Shown here: positions 7,443 to 17,000 of the stretch, in pieces
How positions within the stretch are numbered: position 1 is the first letter of the stretch
How the letters are laid out: each line of letters opens with the position of its first letter
Source of the DNA: Gammaproteobacteria bacterium
GTDB taxonomy: Bacteria; Pseudomonadota; Gammaproteobacteria; Methylococcales; Methylomonadaceae
Reading direction: 5' to 3'
Assembly: GCA_018830325.1 (NCBI GenBank)
Contig: JAHJSQ010000053.1
Coordinates: forward strand, 1 to 47,010
DNA length: 47,010 nucleotides
Notes under the pieces: generated by a model
What the model saw: the letters and a program-made list of their open reading frames with translations, nothing else
The model's database searches: none
Told to the model about the DNA's origin: nothing
Translations under genes and position numbers: made by a program

Positions 7443-7490
7443 ATCCCTCATATAGTGTTTATGACTATATCTTAAATCAATATGTTGTGT
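7443..7490 (-). promoter_or_regulatory. Pair of NrdR-like boxes upstream of nrdJa
   Basis: On the minus strand ACACAACATATTGATT (7490-7475) matches the NrdR-box consensus acaCwAtATaTwGtgt at about 13 of 16 positions. A second site, ACACTATATGAGGGAT (7458-7443), matches well in its left half. They start exactly 32 bp apart, three helical turns, which is the usual spacing of paired NrdR boxes. They sit 109-156 bp before the nrdJa start, so NrdR repression of nrdJ by (d)ATP status is likely. Confidence 0.55.
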
Positions 7491-7640
7491 TTTTCGCGGT
7501 TTTTTTGCAGACCAAAAGGAGCGATTGAGAGGTAGTTTTTTAAGTTCAATGAGTTAGCTTAAAAAAAATTTTTAGGCGACTCGAACACGGGAAAATCTTA
7601 TTTTTTCAGCTAACCCGATAGGCAAATTCGCAATTTTCGA

Positions 7641-7901
7641 CTTTGCGTGGTCGATTATGTGATTCACATGGACCCGGGGTGGAACCCGGCGGTCGAGGAT
7701 CAAGCCTCGGACCGTGCGCACCGCATGGGCCAACAGCGGCCGGCGACCATTTACCGGATGATCGCGAAGAACACGATCGAGGAAAAGATCGTCGCGCTGC
7801 ACAGCCACAAGCGCGATTTGGCCGATAGCCTATTGGAAGGCGCGGACATTAGCGGCAAGATGTCGGTCGACGCGTTGCTGGATTTGATGCGCGGGGAATG
7901 A
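7641..7901 (+). pseudogene. C-terminal remnant of a SNF2/RapA-type helicase
   Basis: Codes for the helicase C-terminal tail: [20 protein letters not shown], then [39 protein letters not shown] and SVDALLDLM. 'D.WWNPA.E.QA.DRAHR.GQ' is SNF2 motif V-VI with the arginine finger region. Only about 84 residues of a protein normally near 1000 remain, and upstream sequence (7500-7640) shows no helicase frame. It is therefore a truncated remnant, not an expressed gene. Confidence 0.75.
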
Positions 7902-7935
7902 AACGAAACCTAATGTGGCGTTTGCGGAGCAGGGA

Positions 7936-8470
7936 TCAACCAAGATAACGCACCGCAAACTTCACGATGCCCGCGTCTCGGCGAACCAAATTTCTCAAGC
8001 CTAGCGCTTGGAATCTCAGGTCTTTGTGTAGCCCTTTTTTGTACGCGTCCTCGGTTTTTACCGCAAGGTCATTGTCGACACAGAATTGGTTTCCAGTGAG
8101 CGATATCAATCTATGGGCCAATTCCAGAGAAATCTTGAAGTCCTCGGATTTTTCGCCAACATGACCGAACGCGGTATCGAACGATTGTCTTCGGATCGTG
8201 ACCGGTATTTTGCTGGAAACGCCATTCAAATCGACGGATGCCACCACGAACGAAAATAACTCATCGGCAATCGAAAACCAAACCAGCCGAGCATCGCTGT
8301 CGGCTTTGCGCCGCAAAAACAGGTAACCGTCCAGCGTCAATTCGACATAAAAAATAGTCAAATGATATTCGGTTAAGGCATGATTCGGTGCTGCGCCCTG
8401 CACTTGCCGAAAAGGTTTCGGGGAACAGTTCATTGAATTTTTGGTTGACGCTTTCCGGCAGTCTGTTCAT
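7936..8470 (-). pseudogene. Hypothetical protein, probably frameshifted near 8410-8440
   Basis: Two overlapping frames share this locus. The upstream one begins at 8470 with MNRLPESVNQKFNELFPETF and has GGAG before its ATG, so it looks like the true start. The downstream one (frame 8433-7936) lacks a ribosome site but carries the longer protein-like part: EYHLTIFYVELTLDGYLFL, VWFSIADELFSFVVASVDL, ISLELAHRLISLTGNQFCVD. A single frameshift around 8410-8440 would join them into a protein of about 175 aa. Either the gene is broken or the sequence has an indel. I do not recognise the family. Confidence 0.5.
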
Positions 8471-8535
8471 ATCGCCGTTCTCCTACGGTTCGTTCGGTTA
8501 AACGGCATTGCCTGGCCGGCAATGCCATCGCTTAT

Positions 8536-8728
8536 CCTAAAAAGAGCAGTTGATAAGTGTTGTAGACCGTTCGTGCTGAGCCAAGTCGAAGCATGAAGGG
8601 TCTACAACACTTACACCGGATTGGTGAAGCTTCAAACTACCGTTCACCCTTCGACAGGGCCCTCCTGAGCGCAGCCGAAGGGGCTCAGGGCGAACGGTAG
8701 TTTGAAGCTTTCAACTGCTCTTTTTAGG
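8536..8728. repeat. 193-bp nested palindromic element
   Basis: Perfect 18-bp terminal inverted repeats: cctaaaaagagcagttga (8536-8553) and its complement at 8711-8728. Inside are two further palindromes: agtgttgtagacc/ggtctacaacact near 8555-8612 and gaagcttcaaactaccgttc/gaacggtagtttgaagc near 8628-8710. The second loop contains a cccttcgacagggc... gcagccgaaggg motif common to dispersed bacterial repeats. No coding content. Confidence 0.65.
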
Positions 8729-9162
8729 CTTATACCTTTCGTACATCAAATTTCAGCAGCGCCGTTCGCTTCACCTTGGCGTGTAGTATCGCGGAATAAT
8801 TCGCCGTTGTAATGAGAGAACTGTGGGAGTTTTTGAAGGAGCGGATAAAACCAAATACGTTCAGCTGAATTTGGAATAGCTAAAGCTTCGGCCGAATGCG
8901 GCATCACGAAAAGGCCTTTCATATTTCGGACTTTTCTTCGGGCAAAAAAAAGCGGACACGATGTCCGCTTAAAAAACCCTTGAAACCCTTTAGGAGGTAA
9001 GAATGTATACGCAATACATTTAAGAGTTGCGGCGATTCTAAAGGGATTTCCAAACGCTGAAAATGTGGCGAATTGCCGCGCGGCAGGTTGTCGCAGGTAA
9101 TCCGTCCATCTTTGCGGCTTGTGGACTCATCAGCTTCATACAATAAAGCCGACCATACTTTC
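8729..9162. other. Intergenic stretch with a terminator and a short SD-led frame
   Basis: No convincing gene. Apart from the terminator at 8944-8976, the plus strand has a strong aggaggtaaga ribosome site followed by a six-codon frame, MYTQYI-stop, at 9003-9023. The frame overlapping 8919-9350 on the minus strand is antisense noise. Nothing else recognised. Confidence 0.4.
8944..8976 (-). terminator. Rho-independent terminator, probably bidirectional
   Basis: GCGGACA-TCG-TGTCCGC stem followed on the minus strand by eight T residues, and by T-run complement on the other side. It lies about 190 bp beyond the stop of the zinc-ribbon membrane protein gene and would end that transcript. Confidence 0.75.
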
Positions 9163-9852
9163 TCATGAATGGTCAGGCTCTTTTTGTTCCGCTGTCTCGA
9201 TAGAGTGTCCGCAGTTGTGGCAAAATTTTTGATCTTCCTGCAATGCTTCACCGCAGGCCAGGCATTTGAATTCCTTGTGTTTCGGGTGACCGCAATGACA
9301 GCAAAACTTGGCGCTTCTGGATGATAATTGCCCGCATTCGGAACAAGCACTGGTGCGGAGACTAGGCAGCGCCGGCAGGGTTTCCTTGACTTCTTCCATC
9401 GAGTCGATCAAATAGGGTGCATTCTGAAAGGCAACCCATACCAACCAAATACCGATCAAAACGATCAATAAAATCGCGATACCGAAATAGAGCGATTTGC
9501 CGGATGCGCCGACGAAAAGCCCCAAGACTTGCCAAATGACACCTTGTCCGATAATGACAATGATCAACAAAGCCGCCGGTACGCTGATAGCCTTGACAAA
9601 AAACAGCGCGCCGCCGGTTTTCGGAAGTGCCGCGATCGCATTGACCGCAAAAAGATAAAACAAGACCAGCGCGGTCATTTGCGTGACGAACAACACCAAA
9701 TCCGTCGCGGCCAAACGATCGGCGATCACTAAACGGGACATGACCGGTAGCAGGCTCATTAAATAACCAACCAACAACACGATCAGAATCGTAATCAGAT
9801 ATTGCGCGGCGCGATAACCGCCGCTGCTTTTGAAAGACGGCATTATTTCCAC
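9163..9852 (-). CDS. Membrane protein with C-terminal double zinc ribbon
   Basis: 229 aa. Four hydrophobic segments at about 16-37, 48-72, 80-108 and 120-142 (for example YLITILIVLLVGYLMSLLPV and LYFGIAILLIVLIGIWLVWV) are followed by a cytoplasmic tail with cysteine pairs: CSECG...CCHCG and CLACG...CHNCG, a double zinc ribbon. Family function is unknown; such tails usually bind protein or nucleic acid. The start is taken as GTG at 9852 with GGGAG seven bases upstream; an ATG three codons later is possible. Monocistronic, ended by the terminator at 8944-8976. Confidence 0.8.
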   Translation of the reverse strand: MEIMPSFKSSGGYRAAQYLITILIVLLVGYLMSLLPVMSRLVIADRLAATDLVLFVTQMTALVLFYLFAVNAIAALPKTGGALFFVKAISVPAALLIIVIIGQGVIWQVLGLFVGASGKSLYFGIAILLIVLIGIWLVWVAFQNAPYLIDSMEEVKETLPALPSLRTSACSECGQLSSRSAKFCCHCGHPKHKEFKCLACGEALQEDQKFCHNCGHSIETAEQKEPDHS

Positions 9853-9922
9853 GGTAATCTCCCAATTGGTTTAAATTTCTGAGTATAACCGACATCACTA
9901 AACGACTACCTATTCCTTTATC

Positions 9923-10003
9923 CGTAGGGTGCGCATCGCGCACCTGGGTCGGGACCTCTCGTCGATTCGGTACCGTGGAAAGGTTCGCGATGCGCACCCT
10001 ACG
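9923..10003. repeat. Palindromic 'gtagggtgcgcatcgcgcacc' repeat
   Basis: gtagggtgcgcatcgcgcacc (from 9924) and ggttcgcgatgcgcacccta (from 9982) form an inverted pair. A related copy lies at 10837-10916 with arms gtagggagcgcatcgcgaac and tgtgcgatgcgcaccctac. Both are intergenic. Confidence 0.65.
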
Positions 10004-10447
10004 TCGCTCAAAATATCTTGGAAATTGTTGATAAACATAGTTAATTTAATAACTTGTTATGCATTTGTATAGAACTTTCATTCACCCAAGAGGTTAGCGG
10101 GAGTGTTTAGGTAATCTATTAAAATACCTCATGTTCTTTATAGTTAAACTGCCGAATTTAGGATCATCGGAAATTAACCCGCCGGTGCAGCAATTCCCAA
10201 TTTGAGGATAAAAAATGGGTGCGGGGTATGCTTGGCGAGGATGTCGGCGGCAGGGGCAGATTTTTACTCCTCGGCAATTGCTCCTGCATTGCCCTAATAC
10301 ACGCCATTCCTCGACAGGTATACCCCGCATCCTGGACACGGCGAAATTTCTCAAACTGGGAATTACTGCCGCCTGTGCCTGCTTTTCGGGAATATAAATA
10401 AGAATGTTATAATATTGTTTCTATATGACAAATTTAGGAGATTTCCT
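10004..10447. other. Intergenic stretch with a second MITE-like repeat (about 10218-10332)
   Basis: The pair gcggggtatgcttggcgagg (10221) and its inverted counterpart cctcgacaggtataccccgc (10309) bounds a non-coding element of about 115 bp. It belongs to the same family as 25050-25149. Short frames on both strands here are repeat-derived. No gene seen. Confidence 0.5.
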
Positions 10448-10816
10448 ATGAATTTTTTAATTCGCTTTCTTTATCCGGTCGCTTTTGCTTCTACAATTGC
10501 CCTTTCGGGATGCGCTAGCGAGCCGACGATGGCCGATTTGATGCGTGAGCACGCCGAAACAGCTAAGTCCGAATCCGAATTACAAACGCGTTTGTCCGGA
10601 GAATGGGAAAGAGGATCTAAATTGTTGTCTTCAGGCGAAAACAAAGTGTCTAAAGGTAATCAATTGATCGAAGATGCCCAAAAAGACCTGAAAAAAGGCC
10701 GGGACATGGTCACCGAAGGCTATAAAGAAATCGATGAAGGTCGTTCGCTGATGGGTTCTAGCGAGCAGCTATTTCGTGAAAAATTCCCTACGCTAAGGCT
10801 TGAAACAGGCAAGTAA
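10448..10816 (+). CDS. Putative lipoprotein, charged helical
   Basis: 122 aa. The start at 10448 is chosen because TTAGGAG lies eight bases upstream and it begins directly with a signal sequence (MNFLIRFLYPVAFASTIALS) ending in the lipobox LSGC. The mature part after Cys is very hydrophilic and helical (KSESELQTRLSGEWERGSKL, KGNQLIEDAQKDLKKGRDM), with repeated G-S/K-x-L-x-E-G-x-x units suggesting a coiled rod. Ser/Ala after Cys would favour outer-membrane sorting. Function unknown; monocistronic. Confidence 0.75.
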   Translation: MNFLIRFLYPVAFASTIALSGCASEPTMADLMREHAETAKSESELQTRLSGEWERGSKLLSSGENKVSKGNQLIEDAQKDLKKGRDMVTEGYKEIDEGRSLMGSSEQLFREKFPTLRLETGK

Positions 10817-10836
10817 TTTCATCGATACATAACCAA

Positions 10837-10916
10837 GTAGGGAGCGCATCGCGAACCTTTTTATGGTTTCAAATTCGGCTAGGCGTCCTAGCACCGTTGT
10901 GCGATGCGCACCCTAC
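10837..10916. repeat. Palindromic repeat downstream of the lipoprotein gene
   Basis: Arms gtagggagcgcatcgcgaac (10837) and tgtgcgatgcgcaccctac (10898) pair imperfectly. Same family as 9923-10003. Confidence 0.6.
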
Positions 10917-11010
10917 ATCTAAAGCCGCAAACGGAATACGAGCGATCAGCCGTATTAACAGGCTTTGAAACAACACAACTTTCCATTCATTAACCTTTTC
11001 GAGTAAGGCT

Positions 11011-12522
11011 TCAGTCGGCTTTCCTATCCAATCTGCGGTAGCCGATGGCCTCGCTCAAATGAGAAATTTCTATCGTTTCGGAACCGGCCAAATCGGCAAT
11101 GGTTCTTGCGACCTTGAGAATACGATGATAGGCGCGGTGCGACAGCCCGAACTTATCCATGGCTTGTTCGAGCAGTTCATGGCCTTGATCGGACAATCGG
11201 CAATGCCGCTTGACTTCGCGGGCGTTGAGCGCCGCATTGGTTTTTTCTTGCCGCGACATCGCGATATTCCGTGCCGCAACGACCCGGGCTCTGATTTGCG
11301 CGCTGCATTCTTCTCCTTCCGCTGAACCTTTTCGCAGCACCTCGCGAGACACTCTCGGCACTTCCAAATGCATATCGATGCGATCGAGCAACGGCCCTGA
11401 TATTCGGGCACGGTATCGTGCGACTTGTTCGATCGAACAATGGCAGCGCCCCGAAGGGTCACCCAGATAACCGCACGGGCATGGGTTCATCGCGGCAATC
11501 AATTGAAATCGAGCAGGAAATTCGGCTTGCCGGGCCGCACGCGAAATATTGATATGTCCGGTTTCGAGCGGTTCGCGAAGCACTTCCAACACCCTGCGAT
11601 CGAATTCGGGTAATTCGTCCAAAAACAATGTGCCGTTATGGGCCAATGAAATTTCTCCAGGTTTCGGATTGCCGCCGCCACCGACCAACGCCGCAGCCGA
11701 TGCGGTATGATGCGGCGCTCTAAACGGCGGCTTCAACCAATTGGCGACATCGAGTCCTTTGTCGCTAATCGATGCAATCGCGGCGGTTTCCTGGGCTTGT
11801 TGCTCGGTCAGCGGCGGCAGAATCGTCGGCAAGCGTGCGGCAAGCATCGATTTACCGGTGCCGGGCGGCCCGAGCATGATTAAATTATGCGCACCGGATG
11901 CGGCGATTTCGAAGGCGCGTTTGACATGATATTGCCCATGCACATCGGAAAAATCGATCGATTCTACCTCAGCCGTCAACGCGAGAGTTTCCTCGTCGAC
12001 GACGATCGATTTCTGCCCGTTTAGATGGGCGCACACTTCAAGTAGGTGATTGGCCGGCAAAAGGTCGATATCTTTGATCAAGGCCGCTTCTGCGCAATTC
12101 TCTTTGGGCAGAATTAATGGTTTTTGGCTGTTCCGTGTTTGTATCGCTATCGGTAAAACTCCGCTGACCGGACGCAATTCGCCGCCGAGTGATAGTTCGC
12201 CGACGCATTCGACTTCCGCCAAGCGACCGGCTGGAATTTGCCCTGATGCTGCTAGAATACCCAAGGCGATTGCCAGATCGAAACGCCCGCCTTCCTTCGG
12301 TAAATCGGCCGGAGCCAGATTGATCGTGACGCGCTGCATCGGAAATTCGAAATATGAATTGATGATCGCGCCGCGCACCCGGTCCCGGCTTTCCTTGACC
12401 GCCGTTTCGGGCAAGCCGACGATATTGAGTGCGGGTAGGCCGCTCGTAACATGGACTTCCACCGTCACCAACGGCGCATCGATTCCGGAACGGCCGCGGC
12501 TATAGGCTACGGCTAGAGTCAT
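11011..12522 (-). CDS. comM: YifB/ComM family Mg-chelatase-like AAA+ ATPase
   Basis: 503 aa, the usual length. In naturally competent bacteria ComM is a hexameric helicase driving branch migration during integration of transformed DNA. N-terminal ChlI domain (1-170; SGLPALNIVGLPETAVKESR, RVTINLAPADLPKEGGRFDL). AAA+ core: Walker A GPPGTGKS (218-225), Walker B GTLFLDELPEF (about 297-307). A C-terminal cysteine cluster, NPCPCGYLGDP...CHC (346-362), and arginine region LLDRIDMHLEVPRV complete it. The ribosome site before 12522 is weak. Stands alone between repeats; the antisense frames over it are shadows. Confidence 0.93.
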   Translation of the reverse strand: MTLAVAYSRGRSGIDAPLVTVEVHVTSGLPALNIVGLPETAVKESRDRVRGAIINSYFEFPMQRVTINLAPADLPKEGGRFDLAIALGILAASGQIPAGRLAEVECVGELSLGGELRPVSGVLPIAIQTRNSQKPLILPKENCAEAALIKDIDLLPANHLLEVCAHLNGQKSIVVDEETLALTAEVESIDFSDVHGQYHVKRAFEIAASGAHNLIMLGPPGTGKSMLAARLPTILPPLTEQQAQETAAIASISDKGLDVANWLKPPFRAPHHTASAAALVGGGGNPKPGEISLAHNGTLFLDELPEFDRRVLEVLREPLETGHINISRAARQAEFPARFQLIAAMNPCPCGYLGDPSGRCHCSIEQVARYRARISGPLLDRIDMHLEVPRVSREVLRKGSAEGEECSAQIRARVVAARNIAMSRQEKTNAALNAREVKRHCRLSDQGHELLEQAMDKFGLSHRAYHRILKVARTIADLAGSETIEISHLSEAIGYRRLDRKAD

Positions 12523-12701
12523 AAGTAATTTGGAGAAAAAAGCCGAATTTTTAGCGAAAAACCGGCTTGAAAGGGTCGCTGTTAATTATCCTAGAAAAAG
12601 CATCTACCATGAAGATCGTGAAGAATAAGAAGATTTAATGCAAGCCCTTGAAATGCTTAATGAGCTTTATATTCCTCGTGGTTAAACTGCCGATTCTTGT
12701 A

Positions 12702-12974
12702 TTATGAATTAACTTGATCGGGTGGGTTTTGATTAAGTTGTTTTTCCAGCGAGGCAACACGAATTTCCAAGTCTTCGAGTTTGGTTCGTGTTTTAGTTAA
12801 TACGGCTTTTTGAACTTCAAACTCTTCGCGGGTGACTAGGTCCAGTTTGCCGAGAGTGCCTTGTAAAACGGCATGGAAGTTTTTTTCCATATCTTCTTTC
12901 AAATGGGACAAGCCGGGCGGCATGGCATTCGCTAGGCGGTTTGCGATATCGTCAATGGCTTTGGGATCGAACAT
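12702..12974 (-). CDS. ubiK: Ubiquinone biosynthesis accessory factor UbiK (BMFP domain)
   Basis: 90 aa, typical length. N-terminal helix with MFDPKAIDDIANRLANAMPP, then a coiled coil (REEFEVQKAVLTKTRTKLED, RVASLEKQLNQ). UbiK (YqiC) works with the UbiJ lipid-binding protein in the cytosolic ubiquinone complex. Start with GAGGT upstream. It lies near comM, an arrangement seen in many gammaproteobacteria (ubiK next to yifB). Confidence 0.9.
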   Translation of the reverse strand: MFDPKAIDDIANRLANAMPPGLSHLKEDMEKNFHAVLQGTLGKLDLVTREEFEVQKAVLTKTRTKLEDLEIRVASLEKQLNQNPPDQVNS

Positions 12975-13305
12975 AGTAATACCTCATAAATAATAAAGTG
13001 ATGACTACTCAGCAAGAGCGGTATCAATGATTTGAACACAAATTAAGCACGATGCAAATTTTTTCACCGATACTATCGTAAAAAAATGATAATAAATAAC
13101 TTATCCCAATGGCTTCTATGCTCTGAGTTTATTGTTGTAGATAATTGGTACGCTGCGCATTCTTTCATGCCAATAAGCACCACCACCTACTCATGTCGAA
13201 TCATATCGACTTGCGGTTAACAGCGGAGGTATCAAGGTACGCATAGGGTACCCTACACGGCTTATAACGCGAAGCTAGAGCTTCTCGCATCGGCTTCTTA
13301 ATCCT
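12975..13305. other. Intergenic stretch upstream of ubiK, no gene seen
   Basis: AT-rich in its first 150 bp, which should hold the ubiK promoter. The rest has a short inverted 'ggtacgcatagggtaccctac' piece at about 13236 related to the gtagggtacgc repeats. Nothing coding. Confidence 0.4.
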
Positions 13306-13914
13306 TCACCCAACATTCCCTTCAAATAAAACATGCTCGCGGCAAATTTTCAAGGCATCCTGCTGATTTAGCGGCTGCTGCATTAAATCGCATTGATAAT
13401 GTTGGTCCAGCTCTGAAAAATAATAGCATGTGTAACAGACGCCGAAGCTTTTTAAATTATTGCTTTTTTGCAACACCAATAGTGTCGACAGCAATGCTTG
13501 GTTTAGCGCATCAAACTGTTCTTTAGGAATCGCTTGCTCGGCAGCATGATAAATGTCATAAGCTTGCATTTCCTTTAAAACAGACTCGCCGGCTGCCGAA
13601 AGACGCAAATGCAAGATACGCCGATCTTGCTCATTCGGTTTTTTTTCGATATAACCTTTTCGTTCGAGCACTTGTAACGATTGCGAAACAGTGCCTTTGG
13701 TCAGGCCGAAATATTCGGCGACAGCGGCAGGCGTGTCGCTCATGTTATTGCATTGAGCTAAATAATCAATAATTTGCCCCTGTATCGGTTGCAAACCCAG
13801 CGCGGTGTATTTTTTTCGTTCTTCCGAACGCACCAGCGTACTGATCCTGTCGATCAATTTAAACGTGCTTAATTCCTGCATGGATAGTATTTGGTAAGTT
13901 GCCGCGAGAGCCAT
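13306..13914 (-). CDS. MarR-family transcriptional regulator with Cys-rich C-terminus
   Basis: 202 aa. Winged helix at about 50-110: GLTKGTVSQSLQVLERKGYI is the recognition helix and wing start, PNEQDRRILHLRLSAAGESV the wing with the typical D-R-R. MarR proteins bind palindromic operators as dimers. Unlike standard MarR (about 145 aa) it has a 50-residue tail with CYTCYYF, CDL and CRE cysteines, which could bind metal or sense redox state. The start at 13914 has no visible ribosome site; ATG at residue 12 (13881) is an alternative. No partner gene adjoins it; recC lies upstream on the same strand. Confidence 0.85.
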   Translation of the reverse strand: MALAATYQILSMQELSTFKLIDRISTLVRSEERKKYTALGLQPIQGQIIDYLAQCNNMSDTPAAVAEYFGLTKGTVSQSLQVLERKGYIEKKPNEQDRRILHLRLSAAGESVLKEMQAYDIYHAAEQAIPKEQFDALNQALLSTLLVLQKSNNLKSFGVCYTCYYFSELDQHYQCDLMQQPLNQQDALKICREHVLFEGNVG

Positions 13915-14031
13915 TTTTTGTGTTTACAGCATTATACCGATTACAAAGTAATTTTCGGCATTCGCTTTAGACGAGATGTTCGAGAGCGAGCATATTCGTA
14001 TCACTGGGTATAAGAATTTTCACAACACTTT

Positions 14032-17000
14032 TTAATTCTCTGCCGCTGTCTCAATCATTCCCCATACCGGCAACAGCAAGTTTCGACAATGGTCTTCAAA
14101 CACCTCGTTCAACAACGCCTCCGGGTTGTAGTCTTCGAGAAATAATTTTCTAAGCTCAGGTTCGTAAGCTTGTTCGATCGCACGGGTTAGCTGATCTATT
14201 GCCGACTCTATGGCGGGTTTCGCCGCGCGGCTGCTTTGCGACAATTTATGCGCTTGTTTGACATACGCAAAAGCCGGCTCGACGAAAAACGCATCGGGTC
14301 TGTGCAGTCCTTGCCGATAGATTTCAATCCATGCTTCCAATTCGCCCGGCACGCAATAATCCGGCTCGAACGTAATGTCTTGGTCGAGAGCGATTAAGCC
14401 GGTCTTTTGCGGCTCGATGTTATTTATGATCAGATGATGCAGCCAGGCAAGCATAAAGTCCTTACCTTTCAAATCGGCATACCGATAAAACAAACTGCCG
14501 TGCTCATAACGATTGCCGAGTTTACCGACCAACCGATAATTTCCGATCGTCAGATCGACCGATAAATCCTCGAGCGGTTCGCCGAGCGCCTTGGCCTTGA
14601 TTACTTCGGCAAAGGCATCGATGTTTTGTTGTTGCCGGGCAAATTCGAGATCTCCGGCCACGCCGGACAGCCATCGCCCTTGTGCCTTGAGTTTTTGTGC
14701 AGTCAGCGGTTTATCGTGCAGTACCCCATCGATCCATTCGTGATAAATCGCATAACCTTCCAATTGACCGATCGAGAAAGGCTCGCGCTCTTCTGCATCC
14801 GCAGCAATGCCATTAAAACGGACATCGAGTCTGCGTTGCATGAAATATTTTTGCGGATGTCGGTAAAAGGCAAATAATTCGCTTATTTCAACGATCGTTT
14901 GGTCGGTTTCGTCCTCTAAACTACCTTGCCACCACGGCGCCGGCTCCGGTTTAGGCTTAACCAACGCCGCCGCGGCCTGGCAATCTGCCTCGGAATAACT
15001 GAACAAAGCCGATTCCGGCTCGAAATAACGCGGGCTGAAAGCCTGTAGCGGATGATAGGTCACGCCATTGTCCAGGCCGTAATGATCGCGAAGCACGGCG
15101 AGCAGTTCACTGATTACGACCGAAGGCGGTATCGTTTCGTTATGGCTGATCGACCGTCCGATATAGGTCACAATCAATTGTTGCCGCGCCGACAGCAGGA
15201 TTTCCAGAAACTGATACCGGTCGTCGGCGCGGCGCGAGCGGTCGCCCTTGCGAAAATGGGCGGCCAGTAAATCGAAGGTCGGATTGCGGTCGACTTTCGG
15301 AAACTCGCCGTCGTTCATGCCGAGCAAGGCGATCACTTTAAACGGTATCGAGCGCATCGGCAGCATCGAACAAAACGTGAGTTGGCCGCGTAAAAAGCCG
15401 TTAGACGATTTGTGCTCTTCCAGCTGGCCTTCAAGCCAGGCGCAGACGACTGGCCACTCGATTGGCGCGTCGTGAATTTTGGGCAATCTTTCGGTAAATT
15501 CCGCCAGTAATTCGTTGAGCTGTTGTCGCTCGACGGCATCGGCTTCGGGCAATAATTGATCGGCATAATAATAAAGCTTCTCGCCCCATGCCTTGAGCGA
15601 TTTGGCCATGCTTAAATCGTTGCCGGCTCTAAACAACAATTGCATAAAATCATTCAAGCCGCCAAGCGCCAACGCCGAAGAACCCTCGATATCGATATAA
15701 GGCAGGACGCCGTCGACAAAATCGTCGTCGTTGCCGACTGCATACCCCATCAACAAGCGATCCAATGCGGCTTGCCAGGTATTTTCATCGAGCTCGGGCA
15801 GGCCCAATTCGCGTTTGTGTTCGGCCGATTTCCCCCAACGCACTTGCGTATCCCGAACCCAATGTTTGATCAATTCCAAATCGGTTTCGGACAGGCCGAA
15901 GCCCGGATAAACCGACGGTTTTTCGAGCAAATCCAGGACCGCGCGCCAACCGAACCGGCTTTGGCTCAGCTTCAAAAAAACAATAAAAGCATCCAAGGCA
16001 TGATTGCTCAAGCGCAAGCTGCGATCGGCAACCGCATGTTGAATATCGTCGAATACTGCGGCAATAAACGGTTCGTATAATTCGATGTCCGGCGCCATCA
16101 CGACAATATCGCGCAGTTCCAACTCGGGGTCGTTTTCCAATGCGGCCAACAGTTGGTTTTTCAAGACTTCGACTTCGCGCATACGGGAATGACACGCATG
16201 AATAGCGATAGACCCGTCGCGGGTTAAAGGCGTCGATTCGCTGTCGTTATTGAGAATATCGTTTTGCAGCTGACGCAGAACCGTGCTTGGCTCGTCTTGT
16301 TCGAAACTGTCCAGCTCCAATTCGAACTGCACCTGCTCCAACAACATCTCCTGAAATTCGCGGCCTTGTTGACCCAATGCCGACAGTAGCGGATGTCCGC
16401 CGGCATCCTCTTGATCGATACGCTGACGCTTAGTCGCCAAATCCGCCCAAAAAGCTTGAGCGGGGTTGAGCAAATACAAGTGCACTTGCGCATGATTCGA
16501 CAATCCCTTTAAAAAACCGAGAAACAGGGGCGGCATGGTATTGACGCCGAAGATCGAAATCCGCTCGGGCAAAACGGCAGAAAATTGTCCCGGCGACGCC
16601 GAATTAAAACGCTCGATCACTTCCAGCCATAAACTACCCCGGTGCTTCGTGCCTGCATTTTCGGTAATCCGCTGCCATAACGCGCTTTGCCAGCGTTCGG
16701 TTTGCGTATCGTAAAGCGTTTCGCCTTGCTGCCAGGCAGCCAGCATATCCGGACGCATGATTTGATATTGGTCGAAAACCAAAGCCAATTGCAACGCTAG
16801 CTGATAACGCTTTAAGGCAACTGTGTCGCCGGTTAAATAATTATTCAGCGGCGCAAATATCTCGTTGTCGAGTTCGCGAAGCAGCACTTCGAAGCGCCAA
16901 TGCAGCACATGGCGGTCGAAGGCTTCGTCATTCAATCGATTGTCGATTCGTTGTGCCAAGGTACTAAAAAACCGCCCCGGAAATAAAAACTCATAATTTC

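Noticed and set aside
8919-9350. 143-aa minus-strand frame
   Set aside because: Runs through a terminator and the coding end of the zinc-ribbon protein in another frame; no family resemblance.
12050-12505. 151-aa frame antisense to comM
   Set aside because: Shadow of the conserved comM N-terminus.
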